64,000 bases of DNA, from the NCBI GenBank assembly GCA_936450465.1, contig OW388305.1:39069187-39133186 (forward strand). The letters run 5' to 3'. The stretch is from Gibbula magus (taxonomy: Eukaryota > Mollusca > Gastropoda > Trochida > Trochidae). Both the position numbers and the translations under genes were made by a program. Shown in pieces: positions 34,134 through 46,884 of this stretch (position 1 is its first letter; each line of letters opens with the position of its first letter). The notes beneath the pieces were generated by a model. The model made no database searches. It was given only the letters and a program-made list of their open reading frames with translations, and had not been told where the DNA came from.

Positions 34134-34289
34134 AATTTGAAAGTTATTTCCGATGAACTGTACATGTACATGTCGTTCATATATCTGATCGTATTCAATT
34201 TATATTATCTGCTTGTGATTCTAATGTTATTCTCCAAAGACATTTAGAAGTTGGTGTGATAGTTAGAGACATATGTACACCATCGTCAT

Positions 34290-34545
34290 ATATCTAATTG
34301 GTGAAGGGACTTTTTGGCACGGCAACTTTGTCTGCAGTAGAGAACTGTTCTACACGCAGTAAGGTTTGGGTGCAATGCTACGCTGAATTTCAGTGCAGTA
34401 CCACCCATGGTTCGCTAGTTCCACCGCAATGCATAGCCACGTGGCGTTGCGGGCTTTCTCCCTGCCATTATACTAGCAGCCGCGATATAAGTGAAATATT
34501 CTTGAAAGCGGCGTTAAACCCCAAGTCACCTCACCTCACCTCTAT
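34290..34545 (+). repeat. SINE-like element with a molluscan-type 3' tail
   Basis: The 3' end reads 'cagccgcgatataagtgaaa', 'tattcttgaaagcggcgtta' and 'aaccccaagtcacc' followed by TCACC repeats, the kind of tail I associate with molluscan SINEs and their LINE partners. A possible box B-like 'ggttcgctagttcc' lies at 34,409. The 5' limit is a guess. Confidence 0.5.
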
Positions 34546-34924
34546 GCAAGAGGCATATTTGTTTTTATTAATATTATGAAAAGCAGGTATATGCAAGAGT
34601 AGCACATCCTGGAAATGTGTCATAAAAAGTATTTGGAAGTGAATTTTATGCAAGGGAAATAAATGCAAGAATAGCATATATAAGCGGCAATAGCGATAAT
34701 GTTCAGGCATCTTCAATACTCCATACTCCATAGACTTACCTTTGCGTAGTGATGATCAATGCACATGTTCTCAAGTATTTATGTATATGCTGTGCGGGAA
34801 AATGATTAAAACTACTCGATATCGATCCTAATCTTTGTCATCTTTGCCTAACAAATGGGGTAAGAGTTGGACTGTTACATTTTCCTAATGGGTAACGGTG
34901 CTATATGACCATTCACCTACACTC

Positions 34925-35492
34925 AACAGCAAAAGAAACGTCACCGTACGTAATGCAAAATATTTCAATCCACGAGTGATAACCACGACTGAAACAAAGA
35001 TACAGCATGTCTCTAGAAACCAGCTTAACTAAATTTTAAATTTCAAAACATTATCTGTTCACATTTCTGAGAAACAAACGTTTTAAGAATCGTCATTTTC
35101 GTATCTTGTTTACCCGAGAAGTTTGGAGAGTCAGAAATGGCGTTTTGGCTCGTGTTGTCACGTCCTACTGTAAAGCCGCGTCAACGAATTCAAGTTTAAG
35201 AAGGTTATTGATATCGACTTCATCATTTATTAATTCTAATTCTACATTTTATGAATTTGTAAGTTAAATACCAAGCATTCTGGGCCGAAAAACATTTTGA
35301 AAAAGCGAGTTTAGCACCCCAAGTGTACTTGAGCAGATATAAACAGATAAGTTCTATATTCTGATATATGAAATTGTGGGTACCTATTTACAAATCATGT
35401 CGCTATAAAATGCATTAAAATCGACTTTCTCCGGCAGCAATATTTCGAGTTCTAGACAGTTGAAAATGTGAGGACGTTTCTTTTGAGGCTGA
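34925..35492. repeat. CAAAAGAAACGTC-ended non-autonomous DNA element, copy 1
   Basis: Starts 'cagcaaaagaaacgtcac' and ends 'gacgtttcttttgaggctg', about 560 bp, no ORF. It shares 'tttcaatccacgagtgataa', 'gaaaccagcttaactaaatt' and 'actttctccggcagcaatat' with the other copies. Confidence 0.7.
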
Positions 35493-36223
35493 GAGTATAT
35501 AATATGATATATAATTTATTATATAATAAGGGCTTTTAAGTGTGTAACTAATGGAGCATCTGATTATTGTGGTTACACCATAAGATATATAGGCAAGGAT
35601 CAGGATAAGGTGTACATATTGGTGTGTGGTGAGATGTTTTGGGTGTAAATTACTTTGCCGGCGACTTATCTTTTTCTCTTCACACGCATTTTCTATTCGT
35701 CACATCTTTGCTGTTTTGTCAGACACATGATTTTATCTATTTCATATTTTATGATGCTAATACAACCTGTATCTAAACCTTTTTCTTATTGTACCAATTG
35801 TCTGCAAAGGTAAGGATAATAAATTAATCAAAATCTGAAATGTCTCGTTTGTTTGAACAACCAATCGTTCAGTTACCTATCAGGCTATTTATTATTGGCA
35901 GGCATTAGCGCGTTTGCCTGACAAATGCGTATTTGTTCGTACCTGTTTCCAGCTACAGGATGTCAGACATACTAAAATATAACAGTAATCTGCAACTTCC
36001 TCTATCACGAGACAAGAATAATTTGTCTTTCAGTTCAACAGCAATTACTGTAATGGCAAAATAAATCATATTTAACACTATACAAATACAAAAAAGTGTT
36101 TTTTTTATAATGGGGGTTTGGACAGCGGCACATATGGAGTAGTTTCCGGGGTCCGTTATTCCCAATATGACCTACTGTTGTAAATGTTCAGGCTGCAAGG
36201 ACAAACGCCTTACAAATACACCC

Positions 36224-36752
36224 TGGGGCAAAAGAAACGATACAATAATAAAAACACAATATATTTCAATCCACGAGCGGTACATACGACTGAAATATAG
36301 TTACACCATGCCTTCAGAAGCCAACTAAACTATATTTGAACTTTCAAAAATGAATCTGTTCACATATCTGATAAACACATGTTTTAAGAAATCGTTGTTT
36401 TCAAATATCCTTAAATAGACGAGAAAGAAGAGTCACAAAATGCTTTTTCGCATTTTGAAGTCCAATAACGTCGTTATGCCGAGATCATACTATACTAGAA
36501 TAATTTCCATATTTCATGGAATTTTACCTTAAATACCAAACATGTCAAAAAACACATTTAAAATCACAAGATCAGAACCCCACATGTGTTTGAACATATA
36601 TAATTTATTAAGTATCATACTATCATGAATATATGTTTGTATATCAATATACAAGATATATCCTCATCACCAACATTCAAAATCAACTTCATCTGGCAGA
36701 AATAACTTGTGTTTGGCTCTGTTGAAAATGTGTTATCGTTTCCTTTGCCGCT
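36224..36752. repeat. CAAAAGAAACG-ended element, copy 2
   Basis: Starts 'ggggcaaaagaaacgata' and ends 'tatcgtttcctttgccgc', giving an exact 15-bp terminal inverted pair (GGCAAAAGAAACGATA with one mismatch). Same interior and orientation as copy 1. Confidence 0.72.
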
Positions 36753-37059
36753 CAGTGAAGAACGTTTATCTTTTTTATTCTTTTGGTGGTTGCTATGTAA
36801 TGAATATACCCAAAACATGCAAAAAAGAGTTAACATACAAACATTATTAACTGTTAAATAGTGATAAAGCATATAAATGAATGAATGTCAATGCACAGTG
36901 GAGAATGGTGCGATTTTAGAATCCAGTTGTAACATTTTATCATAACAATAAATAAATATATCTTTCAATCGACTACTCAGTTGTGATTTAGGAAAGAAAT
37001 TAAACATGTACATTGTGTCATGCAATGAGGGTCGCCATGAACTTGTCGATATCTCATGC

Positions 37060-37612
37060 TTAAAGGGGCAGTACGATTTTGGCTAATTGTATTTTTTATT
37101 TCCCATTTATAATGATAGTTTATGTCATTTATATCTACTTTAGAGGGTAAAACATCTTTTTACACAAGCCAATTATACATTTTTTGTACGTAATGATAAT
37201 AACAGTGTTGAGTATATAGCAAAAATTGCATGGCGGCCATTTTAAAGTAAACACATTTTATTACTTAGAATTACAAAACGATTCCCACGGATTTACTGAG
37301 CCAGGTACACTCATTTTAAACTTGATTTTCTGAAGAGAGAAGGGTGTTTTACGATTGGTGAAATTACAATTACATTTCATCGACGTATTTGAGCGGGAAA
37401 ACTTGCTACTGACCCTTTAAAAAGACCATTATAAATAATCCTAACGATTTCAAAAGTCAAAAATACAAAAAAATAAGGTAACGTTAAAAAAGACAAAAGA
37501 AGATAATACATGTAACATTTTAAAAAGAAACTATAAACAAATATTCGAAACGTTAAAAAACTACATCAGAAGAAAATACCCTTACGTTTAAAAAAAGACA
37601 ACAGAAGAAAAT
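37060..37612. repeat. MITE-like element plus flank, duplicated at 46,342-46,884
   Basis: 37,060-37,420 is a reverse-orientation member of the AAAGGGGCAGTA family. The next ~190 bp ('aaagaccattataa', 'gatttcaaaagtcaaaa', 'aaactacatcagaagaaaat', 'aaaaaagacaacagaagaaa') recurs directly after the element at 46,342-46,692. Another right end of the family lies at 37,623-37,767. Confidence 0.7.
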
Positions 37613-39012
37613 ACAAAAATTTTCGCTTGACTTTACAAAACTATGTACACTCATCTTTTTTACTTGATTTTCTGAAGAAAGAAGGGCGTTTTACTATTAG
37701 TGATATTATTTTTCAATTACATTTCATCAACTTATTTTAGCGAAAAATCGTGTTACTGCCCCTTTAAGGTACGGATCCCATGACTGCTGTAAGCATCGAT
37801 GATGATTTGGCATCTTTTGATGAGGCGTGATATTTAACATAAGAAATCTAATTACCCGACAACTTTTAGAATTACTTAAATGGGGTTAAAAGGTAAAACG
37901 GTCAACGTTAGTAAGATCGATAATAGCAAAATTAAATTTTGCCATTAACGGAGGAAAATATATTTGAACTCATTTTCTTGAAAAAGGGACATACTAGCAT
38001 GTATTTTGTATATTATACATAAACAAAATATTTCACTTCTGATTCTGTGTATATGTGTATATGTATTCTGTGTACTGAATATTCCTGAAAATGTATGTAA
38101 TTGTACAGAATGTATAGACAATGAATCACACAAAGAACTTGTACAGTAAGTCGTCGAAATGATTCATGTGTGTTTCAAGGCACTTACACTCTACATGATT
38201 GGACTCACATCGGCATGAATCTATTCATAAACTATATTATTATCTTCCGTCTAATTGCATTACAATTTACCGCACCTTTGATCAAAATATTTTACAACAC
38301 CTTTATCACAGTTTACCTCCCTAGTATACAACTGCCCACGATTATTACATTTACCACATTGCTTTTACAACTTACCGCAGTCAATTATCAATTTTCCGCA
38401 TTTATTACAATTTACTCTTTTTCCTAAGTTTTCGATGTAAAAATTTAAAACTGAAAAGTACATATGTTTAGTCAGCAGTCAAAGAATACTTCTACATGTC
38501 TTTTTAATTTTAAATTTTAAAATTTTCAAAAATTAAAATTAACATCGACAATTAAGACATATTCTATGTGAAAATTAATAAATGTGCCTGATTCTGCACA
38601 AATGTTCAACATTTAAAACATGGTAGGGGTAATGTTGGTGTAAATTTCATTTCTTACCCCTGTCTTCATAAACATATATATTTTAACTAAAATTTAACCA
38701 CAGTCACAAATTAATTCATTCAAACTACTGCAGATATGTATAATTATTGTATCGGGCCAAAGTCATATGAATCTGATTTATTTTAGATATTGAATTAATC
38801 GTAACCAACCGAGGTGAGTACTTTGGTTTAAACATATTGTATTCATCATGAAAAGGATTAGGAACAAGTTCTCCAACTCAGAATACTCTCTCCTTGGTAT
38901 ATACAAATGTACATAGGTGATTTACATATTTTACAAACAGATGACAGATAGATGACAGACAGCAGTATTAGAAGAGGACATATATTCTATGAAATAGAGT
39001 AATATTAATATG

Positions 39013-39785
39013 CTATACAAATCGTTTAGTCTCACTTATGAACGTTTGCACTGACTTAAGTACACTTGTATTTTGACTTGGTGATAGGTCTGCACTTCCT
39101 TCTAATAAAAGTTTGAAGTCGACTGTAGTACTTACTAAATTACAATTGCGCTTTACAGATGCTATACATTTTGCTCTCTGTTGCTTATACTTTGGGCATT
39201 CAAACAAATAATGATATGAATTCTCAACATGGTTACCACAAGTACAGTTTGAAGTAGTCTTAATTCCAACTCTGTATAAATCAAAATTCAAACAACTTAC
39301 TGAATATCGCAATTTGGTATGAAGAATATTTAGATGTCTTTTACCGCATGAATAATATTGGAGTGCATGTACACAACGGTCAGCCAAGGATGATTTAAAA
39401 GCTGAGACACTCTTTGAATTACGAACAGTGGTTGGTAACTTATTCCAAGAACTTACTGTAGATGGGAAAAAAGATTCCATCGAATGTTTAAGCCTTGAGA
39501 CAGCAATAGATATATTTTGTGAACTGCGTAGATTATATTGTGATTTAGAACCTACCTTATTGGGAAGCAATTCTTTTAGATATAGAGGAGCCATTTCCTT
39601 CAGTATTTTAAACATCACACACAATTTTCTTTTTCTCCTACGTTTTTGCAAAGTTTCCAAACCAGTTTCGTAATATAGGAATCTATGTGATGTGTATTTG
39701 GGTAAACCCGTTACTATTCGCGCAGCTTGTCATTGTATCTGTTCTAACTTTCGTATTTGTTCAAGAGTACTTTCTTTGCATGGCA
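39013..39785 (-). pseudogene. LINE reverse transcriptase C-terminal remnant
   Basis: Minus strand, 5'-truncated. It reads AARIVTGLPKY, GLETLQKRRRKRKLCVMFKI, then FFPSTVSSWNKLPTTVRNSK and SVSAFKSSL, and a C-terminal cysteine/histidine knuckle (CTCGNHVENSYHYLFECPKY). This is the thumb-to-end region of jockey/CR1-like non-LTR elements. A TGA interrupts the frame near 39,730 (before QAARIVTG). The 215-codon ORF 39,660-39,013 is the surviving part. Only the last fifth of a full element is present, as expected for 5' truncation during target-primed insertion. Confidence 0.75.
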
Positions 39786-41041
39786 GGAATTTTCATATTT
39801 AAAATAGGGTGTTTCTTTAAGTGCACAATGCAGTAAATATTCAAATGGAATTTGGATAGTTGGTAGTTATTCTTTCAACTACCATTTGAATATACATGTG
39901 TCACCACAGACACCATCTGGAGGTTCCTCTTATACAACCACACCTGTCGTTGACGCTAACATGTAGCTTGTCCACTAATTACGGTTACCACGTTCCCCTT
40001 TTCTTTGTACTGTTGCCATTTTCATATGGCATCTATGTCGCGTATCTATTATAATGAAAACGGTTTCCCATTTCTTATATATAATCAACAGTGACTTATT
40101 CTGCGAGTATAACAAAGCCAATTACTTGCATTATAGTGGTATCTAACACCCAAGGCGTAGTCAGCTAATTAATACTAATCATTGTGGTCATACCTCTATT
40201 GGCTTCTTCATTGCGCTGCTAATTAGTGGGTATGTACGGGAGTTCTCATTACAGTTTCGATATCCACACCAGAAGAGATATCACATAATGGTCCTCTCCC
40301 ACGTGCCCGTTTTCAGAAGGCGATAATTGTGATCCCCAGATGTATCAAACAAATGTTATATTTACATAAAAGTTAGACTGATTTTATGTTATATGGCGAA
40401 CGGGACTGCCTTTGGATATCATTATGGAAAAGAGGGTACTATGCTATTGGTATATTTTTAAATAATTAAAGCATTACCAACATTAAGTATACAAAAAAGC
40501 TAGTAATTGATAATAATACTGAATTCTAATTACCCCACTACTTTTGAATTAGTAAATGGGTTGAAAGGCGCTGTAGCACGTTTTTTTCATATTTTGTTTT
40601 CTCAAATTTGCTGTTTATTATTAAAGTTTAAAGGCACAAGTGCACGCATTTCGCATTCAAATAAACTATTTTAGGTCACACGAGGACATATGAACTCACT
40701 TTAGTTTCTTTTCTGTGCAATAAAATAATTATTATTCTTTACAATTGACCTGCAGTCAATAATCAAATAGTTGAGACGGCAGAAGTCACTCAGGGATATC
40801 CCGAATAGAAAGAGTCGCTGATGTGCAAAATGGGAAACATAGAGTGTAGAAAACGGCTGAGCTAGGATTTCATTCAGTTCTTGCATATACTAAACTGTCA
40901 AAAAAAATTGGATAGTCTTCATTAAGGACTATCTGTAACTTCACCGGTTTGTAATACGCAGTGTAAGCATTGTTGTTACATTAACGATAGCGACTGCCGT
41001 TTTTGGTCTTAGGGTTGGATGCAAATTCTTAATATTGCTGA

Positions 41042-41249
41042 TATTTTAGTTCATGCGTATTTAATGCAACGTTGCATTAACTATTTCCGGTCTTTTAAAG
41101 TTTAATTTAAAATCTGAATACGTACATATTTTCAAGATAACTTATATAAAGCTTTACCTGGGGATAGACAGTTTGTGATATCGAGAGATGTGCATTATCC
41201 GTGCATTATCAATATTTTAGAACAATTGGCGTGATATAGTGCCTTTAAA
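41042..41249. repeat. Repeat shared with 16,797-16,997
   Basis: Direct-orientation copy ending 'gcgtgatatagtgcctttaa'. It is followed at 41,255-41,400 by a fragment of the 11,577/19,007 element family, so the two may form a composite here. Confidence 0.6.
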
Positions 41250-42500
41250 CAATGTATTGTTATGTTAGAGGAGAACACATCCAAATTCACGACCGGATAA
41301 GAGGTATCCATAGAAAACGGTTATCCTTATTGAAATAGAACTTGAACTACCTTCGAGTGGCCATTTTAATTTGAACACCTTAAGTATTGAGTTAGTATGA
41401 TGGAAGTACAATACCATGTAGATGTTGTTGAATAAATGGAGGTACTAACGGTCTCAGAATGTCACCCCTGTATCACGTTTTTCTCATTTTAAATTGTTTA
41501 TATGTTCTAACCTGCCGTTTATAAACAAGTCTATACAGTCTATACTAGTATTACTCACCCGTGCTTTCGATTGACGTGACGTCATAATGGTTAAAACATG
41601 ACGTCACAATATCAACGCCGCGGTCGCAATAAGTGTGTTCCATTTATTGACGAGTTCGTGCAACTTAGTCAGCGCGTAATAAATAAAATACTAAACTCGG
41701 TCCCATTTAAAGACATATTTATGAAACTCGTGAATGGTATCGGTATCTAACTCGCTTTCGCACGTTAAATACCAAACCTCTCACTCGTTTCATAAATGTG
41801 TTATTAAACGGGACGTCGTTTAGTATTTTCTATGTACTTGTATTAACTCAGAAGTGTAAATAGATCATTAAACAACCCGATTATCCGTAGGCTTAGAAAA
41901 CGGCGTCACGAAAAGCCATTTTAGTGTGGAGACCTTTTGATAAGTCATGAATGGAAAGTGGATCCACGTTGCTTAACCAAACCATAACCATTCGTTTGTT
42001 AACTTTATTTAATAATTGAGGAGGATTGTTGTGTATTTGTGATTATGCGATGTCTTCTTTCCATTAGAAAACGTGGTACGGCCCCTTTAATTTGTCATGA
42101 AAGATATTATTAGGATAGTTCATGAGACCGACAACATTCAACCGCAAAGGAAACGTCACTATATTTGTAACAACGTAAAATAAAAGAAAGATTGTTGCCG
42201 GAGAAGTTCGATTTTGAATGTTTTAATTAATAGAGACATTTTTTTAAAAAGAATTTCTCGAAATTTCACTAATTTCTGATTATTATCATTTTAATTCAAT
42301 GTTTATTCAAGTACACTTTGGGTGTTGGCATTTGAATTAAACATTCATAAAATGTAGAACTTTCGTTGATAAGATGTTGTTGATAAATAACCTTCTTGGA
42401 CTTTTGTTGACGCGTCTTTGCTGTGTGACGTCATAACATAAGCAAAAACAGCCCTCTTTGACTTTTCTATCTCACCGATCTAATACACCGATCCAAAACT

Positions 42501-42772
42501 TCGCGCATGCGTAATTTCAGCCAATCAGAGCGGCGAGATTACCACGCGGCTTTGTCAATTTTACTTCCGGGTACAAACAACCGATTTGGCGATAGTTCGG
42601 TGGTTGCAGATTTCAAAACATCTTGACGATCCTTTTAACTTTAATGTATTTAATTCACGACATGGTGGTTTCTTATTATATAAGGATTAAATTATTGCCG
42701 TTTGAATCGCTGACAACGTGGGAAACACTCATCATCCGATAAAAAAAACACTAGCGTGACGTCTGCTCTTAG
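42501..42772 (+). promoter_or_regulatory. Candidate TATA-less promoter and non-coding first exon
   Basis: Within 70 bp: GCGCATGCGT (NRF-1-like, 42,503-42,512), CCAATCAG (42,521) and ACTTCCGG (ETS-like, 42,563-42,570). A GT donor, 'cttag|gtgaga', stands at 42,773. No coding exon could be linked to it. At the other end of the inserted element are CCAAT (44,965) and a GC box, GGGGCGGGGC (44,979-44,988). The motifs are read directly; promoter activity is inference. Confidence 0.35.
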
Positions 42773-43564
42773 GTGAGAATTTGCACGAATTATACAGTTT
42801 TCAAATCTCAGATACATAAATTTAGCAAGATGACAGTTCAAACAATGTTTTGATTATAGATATTTAGGACCTCAAGATTTAAAAACAATCTTATTTCGAA
42901 GTTTTCTTAGATTCTTACATAAACTATAACACTTTTCATTTTGGCATTTTAAAAAAAAAATCTGCAACCAAGTAAACAAACCATGTCAAACGTACGTTGT
43001 GATGTACATGTACGTACTCAATGTCTTGAAATTATACGTGTATGTTATAATTGATGTAATCAAACAACTGACAAGTTTGCAGTATTAAAAATTCCTTGTA
43101 TGTAAGTTCATTTTTAAAAAAACAATTGGGATAATAAATATCCATGCATGCATGATTTAAAAAAAAAAATATTAGTACGTAGTAGAAAAATACCAAGAAA
43201 ATATGTTCATCTTTCAGTGGAAAACTAATATTAATTTTGCTGATTTTTTTCAAGTTGTCTAACTAAAACAATTTTCAAACTATAGCTTTGATTTCTTCAT
43301 CACCAAGTTCATATCTGGTCAATACATATACCCATATAACTCATATTAAAGGCTATGATTTTTTTAACAATTGTTTGAGAAATTTCCTTAACAAAATTAT
43401 GCCATTTAAAAAAAAAACCTTTTAAAAATAAACAGGAGGTTATGAGATATGATATAAATGTTATAAAGAGGGGGATACAGAATTACCTTTCAATTCACAT
43501 TATAATTACTTAATTTACTTATAATATTGAATGTCAAATACAAGCTCAGTATTTTATAATTAAA

Positions 43565-43635
43565 CAATCAGACACTTTCTAAATGATAAATAAACATATA
43601 CTATATTTATTTATCATTTAGAAAGTGTCTGATTG
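43565..43635. repeat. Perfect 30-bp hairpin
   Basis: Arms 43,565-43,594 and 43,606-43,635 are exact complements with an 11-nt loop. The hairpin lies inside the 2.5-kb inserted element. Confidence 0.9.
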
Positions 43636-45391
43636 TATCCTCTGATCTGCTACATCCTGACCATGAAAACTGAAAAAAATAGGTATATTATTTATAAGTT
43701 GTAGTGAAAAGTTGCAACAAATAATCATGTGTTTATCAGAAGAAAAATTAATGAATTAAACTTTCATTTACCCAATGTATTAAACTAAAATTAAACTATG
43801 TTATTTGTTTTCAGAAATATTAATCTATCAAAATAAACACTATTCATTTCTATACATGGCTCTAATGTGCACATATAACATTACTCTTTTCTCAAAACTT
43901 ATTCATGACATATTTAGAAAACTTTACAGACAGATATACCAAAATCCAGGTTCAATAAATGTGACACTCATTAATATGTTGGTCCAGCAGTGATATAAAC
44001 AGGAATTTGCTTTCATATCTTGAAACTGAAATGTATGATAAAACATTCTTAGTTTTTTTTAAAAATATATTATTATATTTCATTTATATTAGTATTAATT
44101 CAGACCAGCCTATTTTGTGAATACACCATTTGCCTTGCAATTTACAGTGTGTAAATATACTGTTAATCAATTGCATTTAAAAACAAATTATGTGTCTAAC
44201 ATTTTAAAAACAGTACTTAGATTATTAACTAATGGCACGAACAGATAATTGCGTATTTGAACAAAGAAAATGATGTGTATCTGAAGACATAGGTTTAATA
44301 TCATTTTCCCAGAAAAGGTAGCCTAGGCCTTCAATAGCCTAATATACACAAACATTTAAAAAAAATACATAATAACAGTCATAAATCTAAGATCAGTAGT
44401 TGAATTCAAAATTGTGAATACAATTTATGTTATTGAAACCAGTTCTATCTTTATTTTACAAATAAATATTGTTCAACAGAGGCTGCTTTTCTGAGTTTTC
44501 AAGTAGGTGAAACTGTCAACAAGCGAAAGCGACCTTGACCCCTGCTGATTTCAGTCCTTCGCTTCCGAGGTTTTTCTCACTGAAAGGAGTAGAGCTGCAC
44601 TAGATGATTATTCGTGAAATCATTTTAAACACATGTTAATGTTAAGCTGGAAATATTATGGATAATAATGACTTATCTAAGCGAAGGATGTGTACCTCAA
44701 AATGTGTGTGTTTACAAAATGATCGAGCTTGAATGGACCTCGATCGCTGTGTTCGCGGCTGATTAAAAAGTCCAAACACAACATGAGTTTTGATGAAATG
44801 CAAGTTTATTGATTCCAAATTTATATCTTATTTATCATATTTAGATAATTTAAATGTACAAACAGCTTCCACCTGAACGAAAGCCGAAATCATAGCGTGT
44901 GTCGTGTTGAGATTCGCGGCCCGGCTCGCTCTGAGCCTGTAACTTGTCCCCCCTAATATTTCAGCCAATCGCGTTGAAGGGGCGGGGCTTATACTGGATC
45001 GGTGTATTACGGAGCTTCGAAAAGGACGATTTCATGATTTTTTTAAAACTTGTGTTTCATAGAATAATAAAGATATAATGCTTTGAAATTTCACATTTAG
45101 TTTAGTTGGGTTCTGAAAACATGATGTAACCCCGTTTCAGTAGTGTTTATCAATCTAGGATGGAATTACTCTGTATTTTGTGTGGTGATATTTCTTTTGC
45201 GATCGAGTCTATGATTGGTGTAAGGCTGTAAACAGATGTCCGTTAACAGTATATACATTTACTGTTGAAAAAGGGTGCCCAATTGACTAACATTGTATAG
45301 GTATTGAAGGCAATAGATAAAGAGGTTTAGTTGTAAGTTTCAGATACAGAAGGGTGACTGAGGACTGGTCAACCTCAAGTGAAGTTGATCC

Positions 45392-45755
45392 TTAAAGGGG
45401 CAGTAGCACTTTTTTTCGCTTTAATAAGTTAATGAAATGAATTTGAAAAATAATGTCACCAATAGTAAAGCACCCTTCTCTTTTCAGAAAATCAAGTAAA
45501 AAAATCAGTGTACATGGTTCCCTTAAGCCATTGGAATCGTTTTTGTAATTAAAAATAATAAAATGTGTTCACAATAAAATGGCCGTCATGCATTTTTTGC
45601 TTTATACGCAATATTGTTATTACCACTACGGATAATTGGTTTGTTCAATGATATGTTTTACCCTTTAAGATAAATTTAAATGACATAAACTATCATTATA
45701 AATGGGTAATTTAGAAAAATAAAATTTGCAAAAAAACGTGCTACTGCCCCTTTAA
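45392..45755. repeat. MITE-like element, AAAGGGGCAGTAGCAC family, intact copy
   Basis: Ends 'ttaaaggggcagtagcac' and 'cgtgctactgcccctttaa'; same orientation as 11,144 and 33,790. Just downstream, 45,868-45,925 resembles a degraded copy of the 14,695 repeat ('ttctttattgtgaagatgaa', 'cttactccttcatcggg'). Confidence 0.75.
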
Positions 45756-46341
45756 AATCCAATAACCTCTTTGTTGAAGGTAAAGACATGCTAAGAAAAA
45801 TGTAAAGTGACCGATCAGATCGTTGAAGGTCAGTGGAATACGTAAGCAACAAAGCTTTTTGGGTAACATGTTCTTTATTGTGAAGATGAATATGCTTACT
45901 CCTTCATCGGGTTGGATGTTGGGTGTGTCACTGGATCTGACGGAACATTACAGAATCAAATAAAACAATTGTTGACCAATACACTGTGGGATACATGTAA
46001 ATGAATTAAATAATACAGTTTGTCAATAAAAAAAATGTAAATCATTACCATATGTTGAAGGACTCCAAGTAATGTTTTAATAGCAGAATACATAGAACTT
46101 ATGAACTTCAATCAACCTTAAAACATCGTGTTCATCTTCTTACGTATAATGATTATAACGATTTTAAAAACACATTTGACCATTATCATTCAATATGTTA
46201 CAAAATCACAACAAACACAAACTATATAAACAATAAATAAATCAGTTTTCAAAAGTCAGAACAACTAAAAAAAGATATACTTCCGAATAAAATATAAAAT
46301 ACTTTGGAAATAACGATTTAAACGCTATTAAATAAACTGTG

Positions 46342-46884
46342 CTTTAATGAGGCAGTAGCAGGTTTTTTGCAATTTTGTTTTCAAATTTCCTATTTATAAT
46401 GATAGTTTGTGCCATTTAAATTAACTTTAGATGGTAAAACATCCTATTAGATAAACCTATTATCCGTAGTAGTAATAACGGTGTTGTGTATAAAGCAAAA
46501 ATTGCCATTTTATTGTGAACACATTTTATTATTTAGAATGACAAGAACGATTCCCATGGCTTTACTGAGCCAGGTACAATTATTTGTAACTTGATTTTCC
46601 GAAGAGATGGGTGTTTTACGATTGGTGAAATTATTTTTCAAATACATTTCATCGACGTATTTGAGCGAGAAATCTTGCTACTGCCCCTTTAAAAAGACCA
46701 TTATAATAATCCTTTACGATTTCAAAAGTCAAAACTACAAAACAATAATGTAACGTTAACAAAAGACAAAAGAGGTTAACACACGTAACATTTTAAAAAG
46801 ACACCATACAAACATATTCGAAATGTTAAAAAAACTACATCAGAAGAAACTTCCCTTACGTTTAAAAAAGACAACAGAAGAAAA
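46342..46884. repeat. MITE-like element plus flank, second copy of 37,060-37,612
   Basis: Element 46,342-46,692 (ending 'cttgctactgcccctttaa') and the following ~190 bp match 37,060-37,612 in the same orientation. Confidence 0.7.

Larger units (their letters stand above)
42483..45007. mobile_element. 2.5-kb inserted element with 13-15-bp terminal inverted repeats and TA target
   Basis: TAATACACCGATCCA at 42,481-42,495 is the exact complement of TGGATCGGTGTATTA at 44,995-45,009. With TA taken as target duplication, the ends are ATACACCGATCCA. The flanking repeat is cleanly interrupted at this point. The interior is AT-rich with no ORF above about 75 codons, so the element is non-autonomous, decayed, or a non-coding transcription unit. 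Both ends are GC-richer and carry promoter-like boxes. Confidence 0.6.
42142..45205. repeat. CAAAAGAAACG-ended element (reverse) split by a 2.5-kb insertion
   Basis: The left end, 'ccgcaaaggaaacgtcac' (42,142), and right end, 'gatatttcttttgcgatcg' (to 45,205), belong to one reverse-oriented copy. Sequence up to 42,482 and from 45,008 lines up with the uninterrupted copies (for example 'aggacgatttcatga' against 'aatgacgattctta' in the complement of 35,080-35,110). The insertion is described separately. Confidence 0.65.
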
